Source: Micractinium sp. NFX-FRZ (lineage: Eukaryota; Chlorophyta; Trebouxiophyceae; Chlorellales; Chlorellaceae). Taken from it: a stretch of DNA of 46,360 nt. Each line of letters begins with the position of its first letter. The stretch's first letter is position 1. Positions 12,301-23,100 of the stretch are shown here, piece after piece. A model generated the notes under the pieces. It made no database searches. It saw only the letters and a program-made list of their open reading frames with translations, and was not told the DNA's origin. The position numbers and the translations under genes are program-made. Where the stretch lies: contig JAPTJF010000478.1 in NCBI GenBank assembly GCA_029339195.1, positions 1 through 46,360 on the forward strand, given 5' to 3'.

Positions 12301-13055
12301 TGTGCACTTAGTTGGCGCACTGCAAGGCCAAGCGCTTAGTCCCCTCTCTGCCCCATCGTCTCTGCCCCAGCCTCCATCTGCGCGTGCTTGCCCATGTCCC
12401 GGGCTTTCACATCCCGCAAGGACTCAACACCTTCACGCTCAAGTGGTGCTATCTTTGCCTAGGCGGCATGCCACACTCGCGTTGAAAGCAATTGAGAGTC
12501 GCCTCCTCTGCCACCTCACATGCCCCCCCCCCACCCACACACACACACACCTCACATGCAGGTGTCTCTGGCTGATGCTGAGAAGCGGGCCAAGGAGCTG
12601 AGCTGGCAGGTCAAGATGCTGGCGGGCAGCCCTGGTGAGCTGGCACTGGGGATCATGTGGTGCTGGGTTTGCAGTGCTGGCTGGCTGGCTGGCTGAGAGT
12701 GTGTGCAGGTGTGTCCGGCAGTGGCCTCCAGCGTTGAAGGTTTCAGGACTGGCTGGCTGAGAGTGTGTGCAGCGGAGTCGAGGTACACTGGCGTGCCGCA
12801 GCGGGCAAGCAGCCGGAAACCAGCCAGCTGCTTAAAAGGCCACGAGCCTGACCGGCAGAGCTTTCACTGCCACGCCCCCCTGTTTCTGCAGGCAAGCTGC
12901 CCGGCCCCGGCGGCGCCGAGGCGGGCGGTGAAGTGGCCGGCGCGGGCGCCGGCGCCATGGCACGTGCTGCCGGCAGCGGCGTGGCCACCGGCGCCATGCG
13001 TATGCTCGACATGTTTGGCTGCGCCATAAACTATGACCGCCGGGGTGGCAGGTAG
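6313..13055 (+). CDS. long coiled-coil protein, golgin-like
   Basis: Exons: 6313-6414, 6601-6618, 6799-7032, 7252-8259, 8428-9838, 10117-10772, 11184-11608, 11910-12216, 12562-12634, 12892-13055 (TAG); about 1,465 residues. The start at MWGQLSSLTQTLAEKANEL was chosen because it resembles the N-terminus of plant golgin candidates (MW, then an amphipathic helix); an in-frame upstream ATG at 6166 is possible. After a short acidic, Ser/Gly-rich linker (residues ~41-110), nearly the whole protein is Ala/Gln/Glu heptad coiled coil, for example LQQQLEAASSSEAA. Golgins tether vesicles at Golgi membranes. No GRIP or GRAB domain was recognised. The C-terminus is a Gly/Ala-rich stretch ending MRMLDMFGCAINYDRRGGR. 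The fourth intron (8260-8427) needs a GC-AG donor (CAG|GCAAGC) to stay in frame. Alternative identities include other coiled-coil scaffolds; the exon model is firmer than the function. Confidence 0.75.
10775..10905. repeat. degenerate ~28-base tandem repeat in golgin-like gene intron
   Basis: The intron after the exon ending at 10772 opens with four imperfect copies of a unit like GGGCTCTGCACTGCTTTGTG. The repeat is intronic: the next exon, at 11184, restores the coiled-coil frame directly. Confidence 0.75.
12524..12552. repeat. C-run followed by (CA)n microsatellite
   Basis: A C-rich run followed by a CA dinucleotide repeat immediately precedes the acceptor of the exon at 12562 and serves as part of its polypyrimidine-like tract. 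Confidence 0.7.
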
Positions 13056-13452
13056 AACCGCATGCCATGCACAGCAGGCAGCATGCGCAGCAGCAGGTAG
13101 AAGAGGCATGCACCAGCAGAGGGAGTAGACAGACAGACAAGACAGACAAGTACATTGTACGCACCCCACGCCATGCACCCAGTTAGCACGTGCACGCCGC
13201 CCGTGGCATGAGGGCGCAGCATTCAGGCCGCCGGCCATGCCCATTTTCCCCACCCATGTGATCTCTACTCAGGTGACGATCCGCTCGTTATGTGTGTGCA
13301 CCTGTGCCCCAGCACTCCTGTAAACTATGTTACACTCGGTCAGGCGACGAAGGGGGCAGTGCAGCAGTACACACACACACACAACAGACAGAGGAGGCAA
13401 GCAAGCAGACCGTCAACAGGGAGACGAGCAGGCAGACGGGCAGGTGCGGCCG
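13056..13452. terminator. convergent 3' region with facing TGTAA poly(A) signals
   Basis: TGTAA on the + strand at 13319-13323 lies about 264 bases past the golgin-like stop. TGTAA on the - strand at 13334-13330 lies about 118 bases past the alpha-galactosidase stop. The two signals are 6 bases apart and face each other, so the 3' ends of the two transcripts should overlap. TGTAA is the established green-algal poly(A) signal. A CA microsatellite lies at 13370-13383. Confidence 0.65.
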
Positions 13453-16400
13453 CTACCGCTCCCCCTCTTCCTGCTCGCTGCCGTCCTCCTCCTCCTCTGC
13501 TGGCCGCTGGAACACCGTGTCCCCTCCTCCCACTTTCATGAAGCGCCAGGGCGCATCCTTGGGCACCCACGAGTCGTACCGCTGCACCGCCAGGTTGGCG
13601 TCGTCGGCTGCGTACGCCAGCTGGCCGTGCCACGGGCGCCAGCCGTCGTCGGCGGGGCCGTTGAGGGGGGTGATGCGCAGGGCCAGCACGTCGTGGGCGC
13701 CCACCTCCCCGGTGAACGAGTCCACAAACTCGCCCAGGTCCTTCTCTGCAAACGGATGAGACAACACATTTGAAATAAAGGAGGGGGGAGGAGGCCGAGT
13801 GCAGAGAGCGGTGCACAGGTTGATGTGGCTTGATCAGGGCGGCGACCCGACAGACTGTCCTCCCTGCCTCCTCCCTGGCACATGTATAAGCCCCCCATCC
13901 CCCAGCTCCGGCCCCCACCCGCGCACCCACACCACATCCCGCACCCGCCCACCCCCGCCACGCACCCGCATACAGGTCGCGCACGCGCGCGCGCTGCCCC
14001 GGCTGCAGCCCAATCTGTCCCCAGAACACTGTGATGTTGGCGCGGGGGCACTGCTCCAGGGCAGTGGTGTGAGAGAACTGGAAGTTGGCAAGCACCACGG
14101 CGCGCTGCCCCCCCGCCAGGGGTCCCGCATACACCTGCGGCCGGCGGGGCGCGCGGGGGTCAAGAAGAGGGGGAGGAGGGTGAGCGGTAAGGCGTGGGGC
14201 CGCGCGCTGTGCAGAGGGAGAGGTGAGAAGTGAGGCATGCGGGCCGCGCGTTGTGCAGCAGGCCGTGCACTCGCTGATCCAGGGGGAGGGCCTGCGCCAA
14301 CCCCGTCCTTGCTTGCCGCTTGCTGCTCTCTTGCACCTATACACATCATCGCTGGCTGTGCAGTGGCCACGGCAGATCGCTGGTTGCCACCGCCACTCAC
14401 CCGCTTGTGGCCCTGCCGCCAGACCAGGTCCCCCGGTACGCCCAGGTCGTCTTGGTTGATGGCAATCACCTCCTGCACACACACAGCGGGACACGATGCT
14501 CTCAAAATGACAACAGGCGTGCCTTCAGAGGCGCAGGGCTGGGCAGGGAGGAGGAGCAGGTGCGCGCCCGCCCTACACACACACCATCCACACCCTCGAC
14601 CCCATGGGCTACCCTACCCTGAGGAGCCTGCAGGAACCCAGGGATGGGCTGGAGGTGCAGGCAAAGACCCACCCCTGTGCCACCCCACCCTGGGCACACA
14701 CCCTGGTCGCAACCTAGGCACACGCACGCACCATGCACAGGCAGGACCCTGGGCACACCCCCTGGTCCCAACCTAGGCACATGCACGCACCTTGGACAGC
14801 AGGACGGCGAGCGAGTCTGCTGAGAAGTCCCGCAGGTCGTGGCCAATCATGAGGGGCGATTTGTAGAGGGACCACAGGGCAAAGTGCATGCGCTGCTCGC
14901 TGTGGGACAGGCCCGTGTCATTGCCGACTGCGTGGCGGAGGCGGCGGGGGGTCGAGGGGGCCGGGGGCGTGGGCGAGGTGTGCAGAGGGGAGGGGAGCGG
15001 CGAGGGCTGGGCGTGGCACGCATGCAGCCTGCTCAGCATGTACCCCTTTCCTGACCAGCGGAGTGAGCTATGGCCCGTCGAGCAACGGAGGGTGCCCCTT
15101 CGAAAGCACACACACGCGACATAAATCGACAAAAGCCGACCTGCCCCGTCCACCGCCCACTGCCCACCCACCATAGAGCATGTCGAGGTCCAGGAATCCG
15201 GCGTCGGCGCCCGCGTACCGGCTAAGCCCCACGTTGTAATCCAGCGTCTTCAGCACGCTGTCCCAGTTGGGGCGGATGTCCTGCAGCAGCGTAAAAGGAA
15301 ATCACGAGGACTGGCGAGATGGAGTGTGTTTGAGCAAGCACACCAATCGGATGTGGCAGAGCGGTGCGCCAACGGCAGCAGAGCCGGACCAGCCCCGGCA
15401 GCATGTGTGGAGGGGGTGGGCCAGCAGCGGCATGGGGCTTGCACAGCACAGCAGAGCCGCCATGCGGAGGCAGCACATGCTGAAGGCACGGCGGGTGCAG
15501 CAGCAGGCAGGCGAGCGCAGCGGGCAAAGCAGGCAGCAGTACCGCAGGCGTAGCGCACCTCGGTCGTCCGCCAGCTGTGCCCAATCTGCAGCAGCGGCAG
15601 AGGCAGCAGACCAGCCCCAGTCAGAGGGTACGGCTGAGGTGGGGCAGCTCAGGCCCTGCCCATGTATTGCCCATGCACGTTCAAGCTGCCCATGGTACTG
15701 CCCCTGATGCCGCCTACCCACATTCATGCTGCCCATCGTACTGAGCACAGCGCTGGCAGGCTGCACCGTGCCCCGCCCCGCGCCGACAGCCCATCGCCCC
15801 CGCCACACTCGTGGGCGTGCCCCACCACTCTTGGCCAAATCGCCCCAACCGCCGACGTCTCCAACCTAAAAACGGCCCCACCCATTGCTTGGTCCCCTCG
15901 CTAGCCATAGGCCCCACATGGCGCCTCGACCCACGGACCAGTCCCACCGCACTGCCACCCCACCCACCCCGCCCCACCCACCACCCCATGCGCCACCCCT
16001 CTCCCCCCTCACACCGCCCCCACCCCTCAGCAGCCCGCCCACCTTGGGCCCCCACAGGTGCGCCTCCATGGTGCCCCACTGGCAGAGGGAGTAGACGATG
16101 GGGCGGCCCGTGGCGGCCAGCGCGTCGCGCATGGCGGCGTAGCGGTCCAGGATCCAGTTGTCGCGCCGGGCGTGGCAGTTGTCGTACTTGAGGTAGTCCA
16201 CGCCTGCAGCGCACCACGGGGGTGGGGTGGGGATGGAACGAGGGGACCCTCGCCCCCAACTGCGCCCAAACTGCCACCCCTGCATCGCTCGTCGCCGCGC
16301 CCCTCATTGCCTGCCCCCAGATCAAGCATGCGGCAGGGCATTGCGTTTCCAAGTCCAGGCCGCCTCTGGCCCAGGCCCAGCTAGCTCCCTCAAGCAACCC

Positions 16401-17719
16401 CTCCCCCTGGCTGCGCCGAGGCTCACCCCAGCTGGCCCAGGTGGGTGCATCCTGCTCCTCAGTCTACCCACGTCAACAAAGAAATACCTATGCCCAGCCC
16501 GTACGCGCCCCCCGGCTGCGCCTGTGCCTCACCCCAGCTGGCCCAGGCGGCCGCATTCTCAACCACTCCCCCCTCCCCTTTGACAGAGATATCCACGCAC
16601 AGCTAGCTCCCTCAAGCAACCCCTCCCCCTGGCTGCACCTGCGCCTCACCCCAGCTGGCCCAGGTGGCCGCGTCCTGCCGCTCAAACCCCAGGCTGCCCG
16701 GGTACTTGGCGCACGTCAGGGTGCCCGCGTCCCCGTAGATACCGTACTTCAGGCCCTTGCCGTGGATGTAGTCGCCCATGGCCTGAGGGGTGCAACAAGC
16801 GGGAGGTTTGTGAGCAGAGGGGCGATGCAGCAAGGGGATGTGTGTGTTTGAGCACCGCTTGCTGTGGATGTAGTCCCCCCCTGGCCTGCAGATGGGTAGC
16901 ACATGGTTGTTGTTGTACAACAGCGTTTCCGTGCACACACATAGCAGCCTCCAGCTGCGAACAGCCAGGCAACCAGGCAGCCAGCCATGCCACTCTCAAA
17001 GTGAACTTGCCATCCACCAGGCAGCAGGCAGACAAAAGCAAACCTACACACGTGCAAGCACACACAGGCACATGCAGCGCGCCGCCGTGCCCACCTTCAT
17101 GCCCGAGGGGAAGGTGGCCTTGTTTCCAATGAGCTTTCCGTCCGCCGGCCGCTCCTTCTCCGCCCAGCAATCGTCCAGGACGAGGTAGTCAAACCTGCAG
17201 ACAGTTGAAGAGCACAAGTCTATCAAGTCACATGAACAACAATGAGGGGAGGCAGGCGGGCAGCGCTGGTATGTAGACAGCGGCAGCCACGAGTGTGCCT
17301 TACTGGGGCTGCAAGATGCGGGAATGGGAGTACATATAAAACAGCAAGCTGGCAGGAAGGTTCGCAACAAGCATGTCGGAGGTGGGCCACTGCAGTTGCC
17401 GCTTGGCGGTTGCCGCCACCGCCCACCCACCCGCCCGCCGCCGCCGCACGCACCCGACGTCGCGCAGGCCCAGCGAGACCATCAGGTCGGCTTGCTGCTT
17501 CACCAGGGTCTCATTGATGTTGCGATAGAAGGCGTTCCAGCTGCAGGGGGCGAAAGAGAGCGGTGACTTGCCGGCAGGGGTGCTCACTGGCAGGTGGGAA
17601 CCAGGCCGGCGCGCAACTCACGTGTTGAAGCCCAGAGCGGGCTTGGGCATCGGCAGCGCCCGAGTGCAGCCCAGCAGGCCGGCCAGGAGAAGCAGCAGGA
17701 CGCTGCTGCGGGCCGCCAT
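13453..17719 (-). CDS. secreted alpha-galactosidase, GH27 family
   Basis: Exons: 17719-17622, 17540-17454, 17194-17095, 16782-16650, 16203-16043, 15585-15559, 15280-15172, 14927-14791, 14472-14401, 14134-13966, 13745-13453 (TAG); 461 residues, near the size of plant GH27 enzymes. The enzyme removes terminal alpha-1,6-galactose from galactosides. Start [18 protein letters not shown] gives a clear signal peptide; the mature enzyme starts near [15 protein letters not shown]. Substrate-site LDDCW is at ~68-72; the nucleophile is Asp147 in DYLKYDNC; the acid/base is Asp203, the first residue of exon 7 (SWRTTE|DI). Position 181 of SLCQWG is Gln where plant and animal enzymes usually have Glu. Residues 232-236 read LDLDM where the family usually has NDPDM. 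The chain ends in a beta-sandwich-like domain and a Glu-rich tail ([14 protein letters not shown]). All ten introns are GT-AG. Introns 3 and 4 carry copies of exon 4 edges. Confidence 0.95.
16379..16556. repeat. two degenerate copies of alpha-galactosidase exon 4 end plus donor
   Basis: The real exon 4 end/intron 4 start at 16600-16676 (from AGCTAGCTCCCTCAAGCAAC through CCCCAGCTGGCCCAGGTGG) recurs at 16379-16452 and, more diverged, at 16505-16556, all inside intron 4. Each copy keeps the donor core (CTGGGGTGAGG/C on the - strand), so there are two decoy 5' splice sites downstream of the real one. Confidence 0.85.
16854..16895. repeat. degenerate copy of alpha-galactosidase exon 4 start in intron 3
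   Basis: On the - strand, GGGGACTACATCCACAGCAAG resembles the true exon 4 start GGCGACTACATCCACGGCAAG (translation GDYIHSK versus GDYIHGK). It lies about 100 bases upstream (in gene orientation) of the true acceptor and also follows a pyrimidine/AG context. Confidence 0.75.
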
Positions 17720-18230
17720 TCTGCCCGACAAGCCGTTTACAGCGAAACAATTAGGTAGAGGAATGCCCTCGGATCGACAGCACCAGTGGTAGAGCCATGG
17801 GCAGGCCATGTCCGCGTTTCAACCTGCGCAGCATGACAGCACGGCCGAGGCCTCTGTTTCTTCTGGCCTTCGGGATGCCGTGTGATGACTGTGGTCGATG
17901 TGGAGTGCATGCGGCACGATTTACCCCCGCTGGAGCAAGCATGCGCCTGCCGTGCTGAACCGACGCTGAACCGACTGCGGTTGCAGCGGCAATCTGGGGC
18001 CCCAGGAATTGTTACAGAGAGCGCACAGAGAGCGCCAGATCATACAGTCATGCAGCGTGGTACAATCATGCAGTGTGATGGTGTGTCAGAGTCTATTTGT
18101 ATGCCACTAAGGGCGCCAGCACAGTTGTCACGGTCAGATGCAAGTTTGGGAGGGGCGAAAGTCTCGCTCCCTCGTCAAGCGGCGGCGTATCCCACGCCGC
18201 CAGCAGGGTCTGGTCTGATCAACAGAAACA
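17720..18230. promoter_or_regulatory. promoter of alpha-galactosidase and 3' UTR of SGNH hydrolase
   Basis: The two genes are tandem on the - strand. A - strand TGTAA at 18016-18012 lies about 215 bases past the SGNH stop and is the likely poly(A) signal. The remaining ~290 bases upstream of 17719 must carry the alpha-galactosidase promoter. An in-frame upstream ATG at 17809 exists, but the start at 17719 gives the better signal peptide. No other gene is seen. Confidence 0.5.
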
Positions 18231-20084
18231 TCAATGGGTCACCTGCTTCAACTTCTCTAGCTGCTCATCGTACTGGGCCAACCGCAGCGCCCACTGGGCC
18301 ACCATCACCGCCGTCAGCGACACCTTGTGCCCCTCCTGGGCCACCTGGCCCGCCCGCTCCGCAATGGTGACGCGCACGCGGCAGCGCTCGTGCCGCGTGA
18401 CCTGCGGCGAGGGGCGGGGGGCAGGTTGCGTTGGATGGGGTAAGTGCCGGGGCTAAAGAAAGCCGTGGGGTGCATGCAACCCAAAGCCTGCCGCTCTGGG
18501 TGAGCGAATGATCGCAGCACTGACCGGGTGGCCCCGAGTTGTGCCCTGCCTCTCCAAGACCTGCCCCGTGCAGCCCCCCAATTCACCCAGAACTGCTGCA
18601 TGAGCGGGATGCACGTGCAGGCGGCGCTCCTCTGCCACCTCTCCCCTCTGTATCGTCATAAGAACAATATCAGCTCCCAGTTACCCGCCTCTCCTTGCCC
18701 CTTCCCCCTCCCCGGCTCACCCAGAACTGCAGGATCGACTGCATGGACAGCCGGCGCTCCCAGGTGCCATCCAGCTCCACAGGCTGGCAGGTGCACCCGC
18801 TGACGCACTCCACGTCAGCAACCCCCATGCCCTCGTACGACCTGGGCAGGGGGAAGGGGGCGGGGCAGGTGAACTGTCTCAATTTCCACCAAGGGTATGT
18901 CAATGAATCGGCGACTCCCTCCACGTCAAAGATGCCCTTGTGCTCGACAAGCCCTTGCACGCGAGGAGGGTGGGGCCTCGCCACCTGGTCCGTGACTGCT
19001 GACCATTACGGTTGACACTTTCCTTAACAACGTGCAGTGCCACACGTGCTGTGTGATGATTGAACATCTGGCATTCCGTAGACAGCATGGCATGCGACGT
19101 GCCCTCCCCACTCCCCTGGCATGCCCGTCCCTACTCCAGCTCCTCCTGCCGCCCACCCTCCCCAACCGCCCCTGCCCCCGCCCGCCCACGCACTTGAGGA
19201 AGGACAGGCTGACTTGGGCGGTCTTGCCGGCCTTGCTGCTGGTGTTGAGCTCCCGGAAGCCCTCGGCGGAGTCAAACTCGAGCTCAGCCCAGGCGCCTGC
19301 AGAGGGGCGGGCGGCAGAGAAAGACGCGGGGGCGGGGGAGGGCCAAAGTCAGGGCCGCCGAATGTGGGGTGGGGAGGACCTTGGTGCTACATCCCAGCTC
19401 GGCACAGGCGCCTGCCTGCAGTTGCAGAGTTGCAACGAACGCCCTCCGCCCTCCGCCCCACGCACCCGCCCCTGCTTCCACCCACCCCAGCCTCTGCCAC
19501 CCAAAAGCCGCACCTGGCCCCTTCCGCCCCCATTCCCCACTTCTGCTGCTGTGGTCGTGCAGCCGCCTCAGTGCACTAGAAAATCCTTCTGCTGCACGAA
19601 GGACCCACCTGGCTCCGCCCCCGTCCAGCCCCACTTCTGCTCCACGAAAGTCGGGGCAGCGGGCCGCTCGGGCTCGTACGAGAAGCCGTCGGCAGCCACC
19701 ACCACACCTTTGAAAGCCTCCTGCAGTGGGAGGCGGCGTGAGGTACAGGTGCAGGTGCGGTTTGGGTGCGCGTGCGCATGGGACCGGGGGGTGGTGGTGG
19801 CGACACGCATGCTTGGCAGGGGGTGTTCGGATGGCGCACAGCAAGGGAGGGAATAGACACCCGAAACAGGCACGGGTGGGGCATGTGGAGCGGACCTCCT
19901 GAGGGCACGCTGGACTGCAAGGAGCTTCACGAGAAGAGCTTGGCTGCCCGCAGAAGCAACCCCTGATCTGCCTCGTCTCACCATGCAGACCATGCAGGCA
20001 GGCGGCCGTACCGGGATAATGAGGACGCGGGCAGGCAGGCAAGCAAGCAGGCCGGCAGCTATGCAGGGGCCATGGAGACGAGGG

Positions 20085-20143
<59 letters not shown>

Positions 20144-23100
20144 ACGGGCAGGCAGGCAGCCTCCCCAGGCACCCGCCCATCCGCACTTACCTCGATGGCG
20201 CACAGAGAGGTGGGCACTGCCATGTTGCCGGGCACCATGGGAGGGGGCAGCCCATCCGGGCCCAGCGCCATGCTGGCACGCTCCGCCTGCTGTGGTTGCA
20301 GCTGTGGGCTGGGCCGAGGGTCAAGAACCTCGAACACGGCACGGGACACGGCTGCCGCCAGCAGCTCGGCAATCGTGCCGTGGCCCTCATTGCCGGGGTG
20401 CGTCCTGCGTGCGGGGCGGAGAAAGAGGCACAGGGTGGGCTGGGCGCTGGCTGCGGCTAGGTACGCGCACAGGCCCGGGAAGCGGCCCGCTGCCCCCTGT
20501 GTGCCACAGACACAACGGGCTGTGGAACACCAGGGCAACACTCGTTGCTGCCCTGCCCACCCGGTAACAATATGAAACCATCAACTGCGACAATGCACAT
20601 TGCCAGGCAAGGTGTGCGGCCCACCTGTCGCGGTACCAATAGTCGCGCTCGGTGCCGGGCTCGGCAGAGGGGATCCACACTTCGGTGGGGGAGAAGCCGC
20701 CCTCGGTGCCGTACCGCTGCTTGTCGGGCTGCACAGGGAGCGAGTGAGGGGGCGCGCCGCGAGCGTGGCGCTTGGTCTGTGTGCGGCATGTGCGTGTGCG
20801 GCATGCAGGGCATATGCATGGGAGTGCGGCGTGGTGTGGTGTGGCATGGTGTGGTGTGGTGCTTCAGGGGTAGGCCTGCATGTGTTGGGGGGTGCAAAGA
20901 CTGGGGGCCGCGGCCCTAGCCGTTACAATCAAGCCATCAGGAGCCACCAACTACGTTCAGGCATGGGTGACAGACAAGGCTCCCTAACACCTCTACAATA
21001 CACGTCCACAAGCACTTCCGCAAGCACTTCCCATCGCCATCTCCACGTGTTACCAACCGAGCCCAGCAGCCTCACGTTGAAGAACGGGGCTCGGTCGTGC
21101 ATGAGGCGCCACATGGAGGCGCGCACAGACAGGGAGGGGAAGTCGTAGTACTGCATGGTGACCAGGGGCAGTACAGAGGCAGTACAGTGTAAGGAATGAG
21201 CATGCACGGTGCCTTGGTGAGAAAGCACGAAGGGAAGTCGCACTGCTGCACGGTGGCAGGGGCCAGTACAGAGGGCAATACCGTGAAGGAGGTTCACGAT
21301 GGCTTGGACGGTGCCTTGGCAAGTCCGCACAGGGAGGGAGGGCAGGTCGCAGTGCTGCGCACATTGCCGCCACTGCCAGCCGAAAGGGCCGGTGCTCCCA
21401 AAAGGCTTGCTCACTATTTGTATACAGAGCACCCCGCCCCGCCCCACTCACGTGTGCAAACACTCCCAGCTGCGCCTCCCCGGGCGGGTAGTAGAACAGC
21501 CCTCCGTCCTCCACGCCGTCGCCCACCGCGTGCCACCACCCCCAGTGGTGCAGCTGCAGGAGGGCGGGCCTGCGGGTGGGGAGGGGGGCAGGCACAGGGG
21601 AGCAGCAGGCGGGGAGCTGGGAGGAAGCAGGTGGGGAGCGGGCAGGGGACGGGCCCAGGGGGGCACGCACAGGGGAGCAGGAAGGCACAGGAGGCGCAGC
21701 GGGTGGGGGAGCGGGGAGGCACAGGGAGTATGTGGGAGCAGGGGGGTCTCAGGAAGGCGCCCAAGCCGGTGCTGCAGCATCCGTCACCCCCACACAATGC
21801 CACACAACAGGCAGCAGCTCGGGCCAGCCGACAGCTGGCTGACGCTCTGCTGGCTGCGGTCTCAGCCAGCCGCGCCCTCAACCTATCACACACCCCTGCG
21901 CAGCAGCTGCCCATGTACCTCACCTGCACAGCAGCCAGGTGCGTTCCCACCCCCCCTGATTGACGGGCGCGCGCCCCTGCCCCTGCTCACCTGCCGGGCA
22001 GCGCCATGAGCTTGCGCAGGAGCTGCTCGTACCCGCGGCGCTCCGGGTTGGAGTAGGTCGTGTCCCGCGAGTCGTTGATGGTGAACTCCACGACCACCAG
22101 GTCGGCATCCTGCTTGCAGTGGAGGCAGTGCAGTGGAGGCAGGCAGGTGAGGCCAGGTGAGGCAGGCAGGAAGGGAGGCGGGCGGGCACACAAACTTGAC
22201 GACCACGAGGTCGGCGATTTGCATGCATGACGGCCAGTTTGGACGCAGGTACGACTTTGGCAGCTTTTACGAACAGCAGGCATGTGCCCTGGCGCCGGCG
22301 GAGGCAGGTGGGTCATGGAGGCAAGTGGGTAGCAGCAGGTCGTGCAGACAGGTGCTGTGCTGGCGTGGGCATGCAGCTGCGGCTGCAGTGCATGCGCCCC
22401 GACCCGCTCACAGGTGCCAGCCGCCATCCTTGCCACTGCGCACCCCGTGCATCGATACGGCGAGCGCGCACACCTGACACCCCCCCTCCCTGCACCCACC
22501 CCAGCGCACACAGCATGCCCTCCAGCGTGCGCCCCAGCGCAGCACGCACCTCGTGCACCATGTGCTCAGCGCACACAGCGTACACCCCCGAGTTGGTGCC
22601 GCCGATGCCTCGGTTGTAAAACTCGTGGTCCCTGCAGCCGGGCAGGCATTCAAATGACACAGGGAGGCGGGTCAGGGGGCCGTGGGCAGGCTGAGCAGGA
22701 AGCGGGCAGGCAGGCGGGCAGGTGGGTGGGTGGGGGGACCAGGCACAGGGGAAGGGCAGGCAAAGGAGGGGTTGGAACAGGGTGGGCGGGGCGCTGGTGG
22801 CAGGGGCCCGACTGCATGCCTGCCGAAGTCCAGGGTGGCTTTGCTCATCAGACGCTGGCACAGTGTGTAATATGTGTGTTCAGTCCCCACCCCGCCCCGT
22901 CCCTGCCACCGCTGCCCAGCAGCTCCTCCACCCTGCCGTGCCCGACCGTCCGGCCCCGCCCAAGCTTGCCTGTGGGGGAAGGTGTTGTTGAGGAATTCGA
23001 AGAAGCGGGAGACGTAGCTGAGGGAGGGGGAGGTGGCGCCGATGCCCCGTGTCACGCTGGCACCGAGAGTGAACACCTGCGGGTGGGTGGGTGGGTGGGC

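Noticed and set aside
20080..20145. transposon or telomere-like repeat
   Set aside because: It is a simple AGGC microsatellite within an intron; no terminal repeats, target-site duplication or transposase frame nearby.
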